This document shows positions 26,191 through 34,350 of a stretch of 64,000 nucleotides of DNA, in pieces. The DNA is taken from NCBI GenBank assembly GCA_903927965.1, contig CAIYPA010000437.1, positions 42,157-106,156 on the forward strand, written 5' to 3'. Origin of the DNA: an uncultured Bacteroidia bacterium. GTDB lineage: Bacteria > Bacteroidota > Bacteroidia > Bacteroidales > Prolixibacteraceae. The notes beneath the pieces were generated by a model that was not told the origin of the DNA, searched no databases, and worked only from the letters and a program-made list of their open reading frames with translations. Position numbers and translations under genes: made by a program. Each line of letters opens with the position of its first letter. Position 1 is the stretch's first letter.

Positions 26191-27759
26191 TTAGTGCTTT
26201 GCGCTCGAAGGAAACTCCAACCCATAACCCTGTTTCCTGTCAGCTTTTTTAAGCAAGGCAGCCAGGAAGATCGAAATAATTCCACAAACGACAAGCATCA
26301 TAATCGGAATGGTGTAATCGTAGGTCATTTTGCCTTCACGAATGGCTGTCAGGTTATCGTGGTTGACAAGGTCAAGCACGGCACCAATTCCCCAAAAAAA
26401 CAGGCCAAGTCCCCAATTCTGAACAGTGAACATAGTGGCGTAGGCTGTTCCCAATCGGTTTTCAGGGACAATTTTTGCGACCGATGGCCACATGGCAGCA
26501 GGAACAAGTGCAAAGGCAATACCCAGACTAACAAGGGCCGCATAACCCAGGGTAATGCTGTTCGACAAAGAGAGCGATAAATGGGCAAATATCAGCAAAC
26601 AGGAACCCAGCATCATTAAAGAAGCTGCCTTCCCTTTGCGGTCAACAAAATTTCCGAATATTGGGGTAAAGATGATCGTTCCCAGTGGAATAAGGGAAGC
26701 TGTTTTTGAGCCGTTGTGTAGCCATACCTGAAGGATGTTCCAGAAATTGAAAACGATAATCCCGAAAACAGCAACAAGGGTAAAAGTAAAAATCCTGCGA
26801 TAGTTCAGATTGCTTATCCTTGAAGGGACAATCGAAAAGGCAAGGGCAAAGATGAACAAAACCAGATAAACTGCTACAATTCCCATCGCCTCACTTCCAA
26901 AAATCATGACAGATCCTGCTGCCGGAAGTTTAGCGGTGAACCCAAATTTGTTGATCAACATATCAGGAGCATACTGTATAAACGGAAAAACAGCAGCATA
27001 AAATGTAACGCAAAGCAATGTGATGTAAATAAACGACTTGTCCGTAATTAATTTGATAAAATCAGAAAAGCGAAATTCTTCATCCGGAACGACTTCAAGA
27101 TTTGGATCAAGGGCATTTTTATGCTGACGGTCGATCTTAACATCGAAAACTGTATAGATCAAGAACATAATAAATGAAAGTGCTATCAATGTTGCTGCAA
27201 AGGTAACGGCAGGCGAAAAACGGCCACCACCAATATCAAGCGAGGATGCCATACCAAGGGCAGTCCCCAACCTTCCAAATCCGATATTGATCGCCATGGC
27301 GAGAGCCATTTCGTAACCTTTGAACCACTTGACGATGGTCCGGGTGGCAAGGACACATAAGATTTCGAGGCCCGATCCAAACATGATCCTCCCGATGATC
27401 ATCATTGTAAGGATTGTTCCTTTTTCGGGGCCAAAAAAACCGGCAGCTGCAAGTGCTGTTGTCCCAGCGCCGATCGTTGCCAAAACACCGAAAACATAAC
27501 CAGTCAAACGGATTCCCCATTTGTCGAGGATCATCCCACCAATAAGGATCATCCCGAACATATTTGCAATGGTTGTCAGTCCGATGATCCGGCCAAACTC
27601 TTCACTTGAGAAGCCCATTTCAGACTCCATGATCCCTTTAAGTCCCGACATAAAGTCCTGAAACCAATAGGTCGAAAATGTAAGTCCGGATATTAAAATA
27701 AGTACCATCCAACGCATTGCAGTACTATCCCGCAAAGTTTTCGTGTTCACCTGAGTCAT
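26191..27759 (-). CDS. MFS transporter (MFSD1-like/NarK-like branch)
   Basis: 522 residues with about 12 hydrophobic spans and a polar central loop (VKIDRQHKNALDPNLEV) between the two halves. The loop-2 signature GGMILDKWGIRLTGYVFG is the classic MFS G-x-x-x-D-(R/K)-x-G-R motif in relaxed form; the matching second-half copy is FTPIFGNFVDRKGKAASLMM. Overall sequence character recalls the MFSD1-like group, whose animal members export dipeptides from lysosomes, and the gene sits beside the dipeptidase gene pepD, so peptide uptake is a reasonable guess. Oxalate/formate or nitrate-type substrates cannot be excluded. Confidence 0.8.
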   Translation of the reverse strand: MTQVNTKTLRDSTAMRWMVLILISGLTFSTYWFQDFMSGLKGIMESEMGFSSEEFGRIIGLTTIANMFGMILIGGMILDKWGIRLTGYVFGVLATIGAGTTALAAAGFFGPEKGTILTMMIIGRIMFGSGLEILCVLATRTIVKWFKGYEMALAMAINIGFGRLGTALGMASSLDIGGGRFSPAVTFAATLIALSFIMFLIYTVFDVKIDRQHKNALDPNLEVVPDEEFRFSDFIKLITDKSFIYITLLCVTFYAAVFPFIQYAPDMLINKFGFTAKLPAAGSVMIFGSEAMGIVAVYLVLFIFALAFSIVPSRISNLNYRRIFTFTLVAVFGIIVFNFWNILQVWLHNGSKTASLIPLGTIIFTPIFGNFVDRKGKAASLMMLGSCLLIFAHLSLSLSNSITLGYAALVSLGIAFALVPAAMWPSVAKIVPENRLGTAYATMFTVQNWGLGLFFWGIGAVLDLVNHDNLTAIREGKMTYDYTIPIMMLVVCGIISIFLAALLKKADRKQGYGLEFPSSAKH

Positions 27760-27865
27760 AAAATTTGTATTAAAATATTCCTAATTATTTTGAGCGGTGC
27801 AATATAGGCAAAAACATATGAAATATCATCAGACTGAAATCATAACAAAACAGGAAATTTGACAT

Positions 27866-27958
27866 CACCTTAATTCATTAATTTCCTTAATTCTTTCATT
27901 ACTTCATTCCTTAATTACTTCATTCCTTCATTCTTTCATTCCTTCATTCTTTCATTCC
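27866..27958. repeat. ATTCCTTC/ATTCTTTC low-complexity tract
   Basis: About 90 bp of near-repeats of ATTCCTT, ATTCTTTC and TTAATT units ending 2 bp before the stop codon of the DUF4831 gene. Strongly pyrimidine-biased on the plus strand. It occupies about half of the 200-bp gap to the MFS gene; nothing else was seen there. Confidence 0.65.
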
Positions 27959-27959
27959 A

Positions 27960-29072
27960 CTAATACCCTATCCTTTTAATCGCCCCCGTTACCGGATGGA
28001 TTTCTATGGAATACTCCCCGTTTACAAGACCATCAGGAATTGGGGTAACTACGCCATATTGAGCCATGGAAAGTCTCGACTGCGCCAAGACATCACCTCC
28101 GTTTAACAATCTGGCAACCACGATTCCAGGACTTCTGTAAACCAGACCACTAACTGACGTTTCTCCAACTGCAGGGGCTGCCTTTGTTTCGCTGTTGCGT
28201 GCAAGATCAAGATTTGGTTCCAACTCAAGCATAATCGGTTTTGCAGATACATTGCTTTCGGGCAAAACACCAAGTGTAGGAGAAAATCGGAACGCAACAA
28301 GGGCCTTGCTCCCCTTAACATCGGGAACCACTTCAAAAACATATTTGTGATTCGACTTAATGGATTTTCCAACGAAGAGCCCTTCATATTCGCTGATGGT
28401 TTTTCCCAACTCATCCACCATAACCTGATAGGCTTGCCCGTCAGGTGGAAGTTTGTCGTAATTGGCTGCCAAAACCATCGCTTTGCGTTTACGCATCTTG
28501 ATAATTTCATGGGCTGCTTCTGCTGCTTTTTCCTCAAAAGGTTTAAGTTTGTTGTTCATTTGCTTCGTACTGTCTTTGCCAACAGTAAATGACTGCATCG
28601 ACAAATCAGGCCAGATTTCACGTGGCACATCTATCGCAGGAGTAAAATCGGATGTGAATGTTTTTACCGCTTCACTCTTCACCTCGCAGTTAATACCAAG
28701 TAATACCCCCTGGTCTGAGAGTGACAGCATGGATGCCACGGCACCTTTGGCTTTGTGAACCTCAGATGGATCAGGTTCACCAAAAGTTTCCATTTTCAAA
28801 TCGGTTATCTTCCAAATTTCACCATCCCCAGTTCCCGGATTTTTAATACCTAGGTATTTTGAAGCAAACTCTGCATAGGGCCCATGAAAAAACTTCTCTT
28901 GTGACACTTCTACCATAACACGGATTCCTGTCCGTGGAAGGGAATATACCACACCACCGTTTAACACGCTCAATTCTGTGGCTGATTTCTTTTTATCGTC
29001 TTTTTTTTGTGCCGATAGGTCCCCAACAATAAGAATTAATGTGATAAATAAAGCCAAAATCGATCTCATCAT
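27960..29072 (-). CDS. DUF4831 family exported protein
   Basis: 370 residues with a signal peptide (about 1-21, ALFITLILIVGDLSAQ). Matches the DUF4831 pattern known from Bacteroidetes: VYSLPRTGIRVMVEVSQEKF followed by GPYAEFASKYLGIKN and then GEIWKITDLKMETFGEPDP. A long helical middle region (residues about 165-215, EEKAAEAAHEIIKMRKRK) and a beta-rich C-terminal half follow. Function is unknown for the family; location is periplasm or outer-membrane surface. It is on the same strand as nnrDE, 67 bp away, so co-transcription is possible. Confidence 0.8.
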   Translation of the reverse strand: MMRSILALFITLILIVGDLSAQKKDDKKKSATELSVLNGGVVYSLPRTGIRVMVEVSQEKFFHGPYAEFASKYLGIKNPGTGDGEIWKITDLKMETFGEPDPSEVHKAKGAVASMLSLSDQGVLLGINCEVKSEAVKTFTSDFTPAIDVPREIWPDLSMQSFTVGKDSTKQMNNKLKPFEEKAAEAAHEIIKMRKRKAMVLAANYDKLPPDGQAYQVMVDELGKTISEYEGLFVGKSIKSNHKYVFEVVPDVKGSKALVAFRFSPTLGVLPESNVSAKPIMLELEPNLDLARNSETKAAPAVGETSVSGLVYRSPGIVVARLLNGGDVLAQSRLSMAQYGVVTPIPDGLVNGEYSIEIHPVTGAIKRIGY

Positions 29073-29139
29073 CGTAATAAGTTGTTAATTATTAAGTACT
29101 TAAATATAGGATCAAATAATATTGCAATTTAATTGCACG

Positions 29140-30690
29140 TCAAAATTGAACCTTTTTTTCGGGTTTCCCAAAATTGGGGTCATTTTTTAGGAAGGTAAAT
29201 GCCTTGCCTAAATTCATAGTCAGGTCACTTGCGATTATCGACTCCATTGATGAATCCAAAAGTGCAAAATCACCGGATAGCCCATGCAGGTAAACTCCAA
29301 GTATAGCTGTTTCTTTGGGAGGATAACCCTGGGCAAGCAAACCCGTCAAAATTCCGGTAAGTACATCCCCACTTCCCCCCGTTGCCATCCCTGGATTTCC
29401 TGTACTGTTGAACCAACAATTTCCATCGGGAGATACAATTGCAGTGTAAGCCCCTTTGAGAACAATGACAACATGATGGTTTTGGGCAAATTTCAGGGCA
29501 TTCTGTAAACGTTCAAAACCTGATACTGCAACTCCCGCCAAACGGTCAAATTCAACAGGATGAGGAGTCAGTATTGAATTTTCGGGTATCAGACCCAGCA
29601 ATTCAGGATTGGACGAAAGAATATTCAGTGCATCGGCATCTATTACAATGGGTGCTTTGTAGGTCTCCAATAATTTTTTCAAAGCAAGAACAGTCCCGGG
29701 TGCCTGTCCCAAACCCGGACCAATTCCTATGGCTTTATAGGGAACGTTCAATGCAATATCAGAAATAAGAAGATCTGACTGGTCAATACTTACCATTGCC
29801 TCCGGGACAACCGTTTGCATGATCTGACTGCCCGATTGGGGAAGATGGACAGTAAGAAGTCCAACGCCAGAATGTAGGCACCCTTTTGCAGCCAATACAG
29901 CAGCACCCATCTTTCCATAACTTCCCGCTACCAACAGTGCATGTCCGTAAGTCCCTTTGTGTGAGAATTTACCACGAACCTTCAAGATTCCGGCTGCAGT
30001 TTTAACCTCTGTATAGTTCCAGCGAGTCAGTTTTTCCTGAATCCCTAGTGGATGCAACCCGATTGGCAGGACCTCCCATATCCCGGTAAATTCCTCATTC
30101 TCTTTAAAAAAGAAACTCAATTTGGGGAACTGAAAGGAATAGGTAAAGCTTGCTTTGATAATGGCTGTCATGTCATTATTGGTATTGTCTTCACCCATCA
30201 AACCGGATGGGGTATCGATAGAAACAATGGGAACACCCGACTGGTTGAGATGCCGGACAAGATCGGCGGCAAATCCCGACAATGGACGTGTTAGGCCAGA
30301 ACCATAAAGGCCATCTATAATAAGATGATAATCTGAAATAGATGGAAATAGATTGAAATAGATGATTTTTATCCGGGAGTCATCTGTCACTTCCTTCAAA
30401 CGATTGAGGTTAACTGTAAAACATTCGGAAGGGGTTTTCCCAAAATCGGGAATGAAAACATCAACAACATAATGACCCGAAATCAACAATCTTGAAATTG
30501 CCAAAGCATCGCCCCCATTGTTGCCTGGGCCTGCAAAAACGGCAATCCTTTCGATGGTACAGAATTTCGAAATGATCCTTTCTGCAAATTTTCTGGATGC
30601 CCTCTCCATCAGGTCAATTGAATGAATAGGCTCATTTACAATTGTATAACGATCAAGTTCGGCAATCTGTGATGTGGTAAATATTTTCAT
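29140..30690 (-). CDS. nnrDE: bifunctional NAD(P)H-hydrate epimerase / ADP-dependent dehydratase
   Basis: 516 residues; repairs damaged hydrated NAD(P)H. N-terminal YjeF_N epimerase domain (about 1-215) with VFAGPGNNGGDALAISRLL and LIIDGLYGSGLTRPLSG; C-terminal ribokinase-like dehydratase (about 230-505) with HALLVAGSYGKMGAA, AIGIGPGLGQ, VIDADALNIL and the phosphate-binding NPGMATGGSGDVLTGIL. Fusion of both activities is the usual bacterial arrangement. Divergent from the POT transporter gene, and each has its own TAnnTTTG element in the 113-bp spacer. Confidence 0.94.
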   Translation of the reverse strand: MKIFTTSQIAELDRYTIVNEPIHSIDLMERASRKFAERIISKFCTIERIAVFAGPGNNGGDALAISRLLISGHYVVDVFIPDFGKTPSECFTVNLNRLKEVTDDSRIKIIYFNLFPSISDYHLIIDGLYGSGLTRPLSGFAADLVRHLNQSGVPIVSIDTPSGLMGEDNTNNDMTAIIKASFTYSFQFPKLSFFFKENEEFTGIWEVLPIGLHPLGIQEKLTRWNYTEVKTAAGILKVRGKFSHKGTYGHALLVAGSYGKMGAAVLAAKGCLHSGVGLLTVHLPQSGSQIMQTVVPEAMVSIDQSDLLISDIALNVPYKAIGIGPGLGQAPGTVLALKKLLETYKAPIVIDADALNILSSNPELLGLIPENSILTPHPVEFDRLAGVAVSGFERLQNALKFAQNHHVVIVLKGAYTAIVSPDGNCWFNSTGNPGMATGGSGDVLTGILTGLLAQGYPPKETAILGVYLHGLSGDFALLDSSMESIIASDLTMNLGKAFTFLKNDPNFGKPEKKVQF

Positions 30691-30714
30691 TCAAACTGAT
30701 TTTAATATTACGTC

Positions 30715-30722
30715 CAAATTTA
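30715..30722 (-). promoter_or_regulatory. candidate -7 element for nnrDE
   Basis: Minus strand reads TAAATTTG, an exact TAnnTTTG, with a leader of about 18 nt. Confidence 0.45.
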
Positions 30723-30752
30723 CGAAGAATTCAGCGTGAAGCAAAAGTTGTT

Positions 30753-30760
30753 TATATTTG
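30753..30760 (+). promoter_or_regulatory. candidate -7 element for the POT transporter gene
   Basis: TATATTTG on the plus strand, an exact TAnnTTTG, with transcription starting near 30767, about 37 nt before the ATG. Confidence 0.5.
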
Positions 30761-30803
30761 CTGCAATTAAACTATTGTTCATCTCCATAAACAGTTATTT
30801 CTT

Positions 30804-32594
30804 ATGCTTAAAGAACATCCCAAAGGGCTAATAGTCGCTTTTTTCGCAAACATGGGCGAGCGGTTTGGCTTTTATACAATGATGGCCATTCTTGTACTTT
30901 TTCTGCAGGCCAAATACGGACTTTCGGCAGAGAAAGCCGGGAGCATCTACAGTTGGTTCTATTTTGCCATTTATGCCATGGCACTTGTTGGGGGCATGCT
31001 GGCCGATTACACAAAAAAATACAAGACCGTCATCCTATTTGGTCAGATCATCATGTTTGCCGGTTACCTGCTGCTTTCGGTCCCCGGGTTATCGCTTTCG
31101 ATCACAATTTCCGGTTTGTTTATCATTGCATTGGGCAACGGTCTTTTTAAAGGGAACCTACAAGCCGTTGTCGGCCAGTTATATGACGATCCGAAATATG
31201 CCAAATTCCGCGACTCGGCCTTTATGGTGTTCTACATGGGGATCAATGTGGGTGCTTTTTATGCCCCTTTTGCTGCCACTGGAATCCGTAACTGGTGGCT
31301 TAAGGTAAATGGGTTTCTCCACGATGGTAGCCTTCCCTCCCTCTGTCACCAGTACATTAATGGTACACTCAAAGATACCAATGAGTTGCAACTCCTGGCC
31401 AATAAAGCGAGCCTGACCGGCCCAGTTACCGATCTAGCAAGATTTACCCAAAACTACATCGATGTTTTTTCACGGGGTTACAATTACGCTTTCGGGATTG
31501 CAGCTGGTGCATTGATCCTTTCGTTGATTGTCTATATCGTATTCAACAATTTGCTTCCGAACAAGGAAAAACCTGCAAAAGCTTCGGGTGTCCAAATCAA
31601 TACAGGTGGGACATTAAAAGGCATAATAGCGGTAGGAACAGCATTTGCACTTGGAATTGCAATTTATTATCTTACAAATAAAAATATTGACCTGGCTTTT
31701 GCTTTTGGGCTTTTTATCGGATTTGTGACCTGGATGCTCCAAATCTCCACAAGGGAGGAAAGGCCGCGGGTTACCGCTTTGCTTTTGGTTTTTCTGGTTG
31801 TTATTTTCTTCTGGATGTCGTTTCACCAGAACGGATTGACCTTAACTTTATATGCACGTGACTATACCTTCAAATCGGTTGATGCCTTTACAAGCCTCTT
31901 CTTCGGATTCTATCCAATCCATGCAGTAATTGCAGCCATTGCCGGGGTCGTCTTGTTGATGGGACAAAAAAATACGGTCAACCTGAAACTCGCAGGGGCA
32001 ATCCTGACAACCGCGGGTGGTGCATTATCCTATTATTTTTATTCACAGGGTCAAGCCCAAAATGCGATCTCGCCAGAAATTTTCCAATCATTCAACCCTT
32101 TGTTTATTGTCGCATTGACATTTGCAGTGATGGGATTTTTCAACTTCTTGAATAAGAAAGGCTTAGAGCCTTCAACACCACGAAAGATCGGATATGGGAT
32201 GATTATTGCAGCAATCGGATTTGCCCTGATTTTATTTAGTTCCCTTAACCTGATTTCACCTCATGATCTCAATGGTCAGGCAGTTCCGGACTCATCAAGG
32301 GTATCTCCATATTGGCTGATGAGCAGTTACCTGATCCTTACGATTGCAGAGTTGTGCCTGAGCCCAATGGGGCTGTCGTTTGTTTCAAAAGTTGCTCCCA
32401 CCCGTTTCCAGGGATTGATGCAGGGGGGCTGGTTGCTAGCTACTGCCGTTGGGAACAAGCTGTTGTTTGTTGGGACATGGGCATGGGATAAATTGCCACT
32501 CTGGGAAATCTGGTCGATCTTTATCATCTGTTGCCTTATTTCAGCAGCATTTATGTTCTCGATGTTGCAGAGACTTGAGAGGGTGACGAAGTAG
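30804..32594 (+). CDS. POT/PTR2 family proton-coupled peptide transporter
   Basis: 596 residues, about 14 spans, the longer Bacteroidetes type. The first span carries NMGERFGFYTMMAIL, the ERFxYY proton-coupling motif with only the second acidic-basic part kept (the usual first Glu of ExxER is Asn-Met-Gly here). GNGLFKGNLQAVVGQLYDDP, MVFYMGINVGAFYAPFAATG and AELCLSPMGLSFVSKVAP match the PTR2 signatures. A polar insertion (residues about 172-215) sits between spans 5 and 6. Imports di- and tripeptides, which fits PepD encoded 5 kb away. The stop codon is part of a long inverted repeat (32592-32779). Confidence 0.9.
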   Translation: MLKEHPKGLIVAFFANMGERFGFYTMMAILVLFLQAKYGLSAEKAGSIYSWFYFAIYAMALVGGMLADYTKKYKTVILFGQIIMFAGYLLLSVPGLSLSITISGLFIIALGNGLFKGNLQAVVGQLYDDPKYAKFRDSAFMVFYMGINVGAFYAPFAATGIRNWWLKVNGFLHDGSLPSLCHQYINGTLKDTNELQLLANKASLTGPVTDLARFTQNYIDVFSRGYNYAFGIAAGALILSLIVYIVFNNLLPNKEKPAKASGVQINTGGTLKGIIAVGTAFALGIAIYYLTNKNIDLAFAFGLFIGFVTWMLQISTREERPRVTALLLVFLVVIFFWMSFHQNGLTLTLYARDYTFKSVDAFTSLFFGFYPIHAVIAAIAGVVLLMGQKNTVNLKLAGAILTTAGGALSYYFYSQGQAQNAISPEIFQSFNPLFIVALTFAVMGFFNFLNKKGLEPSTPRKIGYGMIIAAIGFALILFSSLNLISPHDLNGQAVPDSSRVSPYWLMSSYLILTIAELCLSPMGLSFVSKVAPTRFQGLMQGGWLLATAVGNKLLFVGTWAWDKLPLWEIWSIFIICCLISAAFMFSMLQRLERVTK

Positions 32595-32779
32595 CGGCTG
32601 GCTGCTGGCTACTGGCGGTTGGCTTGTCTCTGGATTATGACTGTATTTTAAAAGCTTGTTTTATAATCAAATTGGAAACTTTAGTGTATTCAATATCAAA
32701 TAGATATGAATATTCTAAAGTTTTCAGTTTATTCTGGAATACGAACCGCCAGTCGCCAGAAGCCAGCAGCCAGTCGCTA
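32592..32779. repeat. long imperfect inverted repeat, 32-bp arms
   Basis: Arms 32592-32623 and 32748-32779 match at 28 of 32 bases and are built from CTGGCTGCTGGC words; 124 bp of AT-rich DNA separates them. The left arm includes the stop codon of the POT gene. It could serve as a terminator structure or be a small non-coding element. The internal 66-codon frame (32624-32824) looks non-coding. Confidence 0.65.
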
Positions 32780-32830
32780 GCCGTCCCAACAATTTGCCCT
32801 ACCATTTCCGCAATTGTTCCTTAAAACGCA

Positions 32831-32838
32831 TACCTTTG
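32831..32838 (+). promoter_or_regulatory. candidate -7 element for the SEC-C gene
   Basis: TACCTTTG, an exact TAnnTTTG, with a leader of about 13-15 nt to the ATG at 32858. Confidence 0.45.
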
Positions 32839-32857
32839 CTCCGAAAATATTCTGATC

Positions 32858-33691
32858 ATGACAAAAAAAGATGCCATAGCAATCCTTCATTCCCGGACAA
32901 CCGGAGTCCCTTTTGAGGCCCTTGATTTTCTGATGGAACTTCCTTATGATGAAGACATTGAATCAAAGATCATTTTTCATCTGGACAATGCATACGATGA
33001 GCGGATTTCGATGTTGAACAAGAGTCTGCCCAATTTGCCATTGTGGTATGCGATCCTGGCCGAAGTCCACCATTCAAGAAAAATCGTCCCATCGGTGATC
33101 AAACTGTTCACAACACCCGATGCACCCGATTGGGACCTTCTGGATGAACAAGGATTGTATCTGGTGGGAATGTTGTCGGAACAATATCCTGAAACAGTGG
33201 GTCTTTTCCTCAATGCCATCGAAAAACAAGTAACGATCAAGAGCAATGCACCCTATCTTTTCCTCTACGATTGTGTCTATTTTGCAAAGGATGAAATCCA
33301 TGGGGCGCAAATTTCCCGTGTGTTGAACAATCCGGAAACGGGTTGGAAGACTTTATTGGCTGTACACACAGCAGAAGCACGCCTGAAGTCGTGCAAGGAA
33401 GGGGTCGTTAAACTTCATGAAACGTTCCTTCAATTCACAACCAAAGGAACAAACGAAAACCTGATCCGTGAAGAACTTCAGTTCGCATTGGAATTATTTG
33501 ATGATGAAACACATACCCCCAGTTGTTATTTTCGCCAGCGTGAAGATTGGAAAACCCATTATGTAAGTGCCGAAGAGCTTTTTGAAGCAGAGAATCCGAT
33601 GCTTGCAAATAGCTACAACAATGTTGGCCGTAACGACCTGTGCCCATGTGGATCTGGGAAGAAGTACAAAAGTTGTTGTTTGGGGAAATAG
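32858..33691 (+). CDS. SEC-C motif protein (DUF1186-like)
   Basis: 277 residues. Residues 1-240 are helical HEAT-like sequence resembling DUF1186 (MTKKDAIAILHSRTTGVPFE, PNLPLWYAILAEVHHSRK, ETVGLFLNAIE). The last 20 residues are a SEC-C zinc-binding motif, NDLCPCGSGKKYKSCC, the same module found at the end of SecA, which binds zinc and may contact ribosomes or SecB-like partners. Function unknown. Single gene with its own promoter element; convergent with the 189-residue gene downstream. The 89-bp gap to that gene is AT-rich and shows no clear terminator. Confidence 0.8.
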   Translation: MTKKDAIAILHSRTTGVPFEALDFLMELPYDEDIESKIIFHLDNAYDERISMLNKSLPNLPLWYAILAEVHHSRKIVPSVIKLFTTPDAPDWDLLDEQGLYLVGMLSEQYPETVGLFLNAIEKQVTIKSNAPYLFLYDCVYFAKDEIHGAQISRVLNNPETGWKTLLAVHTAEARLKSCKEGVVKLHETFLQFTTKGTNENLIREELQFALELFDDETHTPSCYFRQREDWKTHYVSAEELFEAENPMLANSYNNVGRNDLCPCGSGKKYKSCCLGK

Positions 33692-33780
33692 GCTGAATTT
33701 GATATATATTGTAATATATTGAAATACAGAAACATATAGAATTTAATACCTCCTTTGCAGTTGTTTTTTATATTATTACT

Positions 33781-34350
33781 TTAGTCAATGTTGGAAACCA
33801 ACCAGCTTTCAATAACTTGCCGCTCAAATTCCTGAAACAATTCGAATGCTTCGTAATCACCTTGTTTATATGCTATTGGTATCTGTTTTCGTAAAAGGTC
33901 AAGATACATGATGCGTTTCGCATCATCCCATGAATTCATCTCTTCAATATAAAAATCGGCATTCAAAATCGCTTCTTCAAGCTTTATAATCTTGGGAGGT
34001 ACATCATAAAGCCTGTAATTTATCCAATCAAAGTTGATCTCAAACATCATTTTCTCACTGGAGGTTTGTTTTTTTTCAGCTTTGATCTTTTTAAATACCT
34101 TGTAATGATCCTCGTAAATTAATAAATTCTTTAATGCTGTTTTAAACTGGTCTTTCCATAATTCAATCAGGACACAATGTCTGGCAATTTTGTTCTTTAC
34201 CGCATATTCCATCAGCTCTTCAACCGTTTTCAATTTCAGCCTCAATTGTTTTTCAGTCTGGTTTTGACATAACCATTCCACATATTTTTCTTTATTTTCG
34301 ATACAGTCCAATATCTTTTCTTCAACTTCGGCGTCAGTATGAATTTTCAT
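33781..34350 (-). CDS. hypothetical helical protein coupled to the restriction-modification gene
   Basis: 189 residues, highly charged and mostly helical, with no membrane span or signal. Its ATG overlaps the TGA of the preceding restriction-modification gene (ATGA, 34347-34350), so translation is probably coupled. I do not recognise the family. Residues 85-110 are strongly basic (KVFKKIKAEKKQTSSEK) and the C-terminal half is acidic-aromatic (MNSWDDAKRIMYLDLL, YEAFELFQEFER). A role as an accessory or regulatory subunit of the adjacent enzyme is inference from position alone. Confidence 0.65.
   Translation of the reverse strand: MKIHTDAEVEEKILDCIENKEKYVEWLCQNQTEKQLRLKLKTVEELMEYAVKNKIARHCVLIELWKDQFKTALKNLLIYEDHYKVFKKIKAEKKQTSSEKMMFEINFDWINYRLYDVPPKIIKLEEAILNADFYIEEMNSWDDAKRIMYLDLLRKQIPIAYKQGDYEAFELFQEFERQVIESWLVSNID

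Noticed and set aside
25902..26294. 130-codon minus-strand frame over the pepD-MFS spacer
   Set aside because: It overlaps the MFS gene end and its middle is translated from the TGAGCGAAGTCGAA and GC-rich repeats.
32624..32824. 66-codon plus-strand frame between the arms of the inverted repeat
   Set aside because: No domain or signal; the frame ends in repeat-derived residues and is best explained as non-coding.
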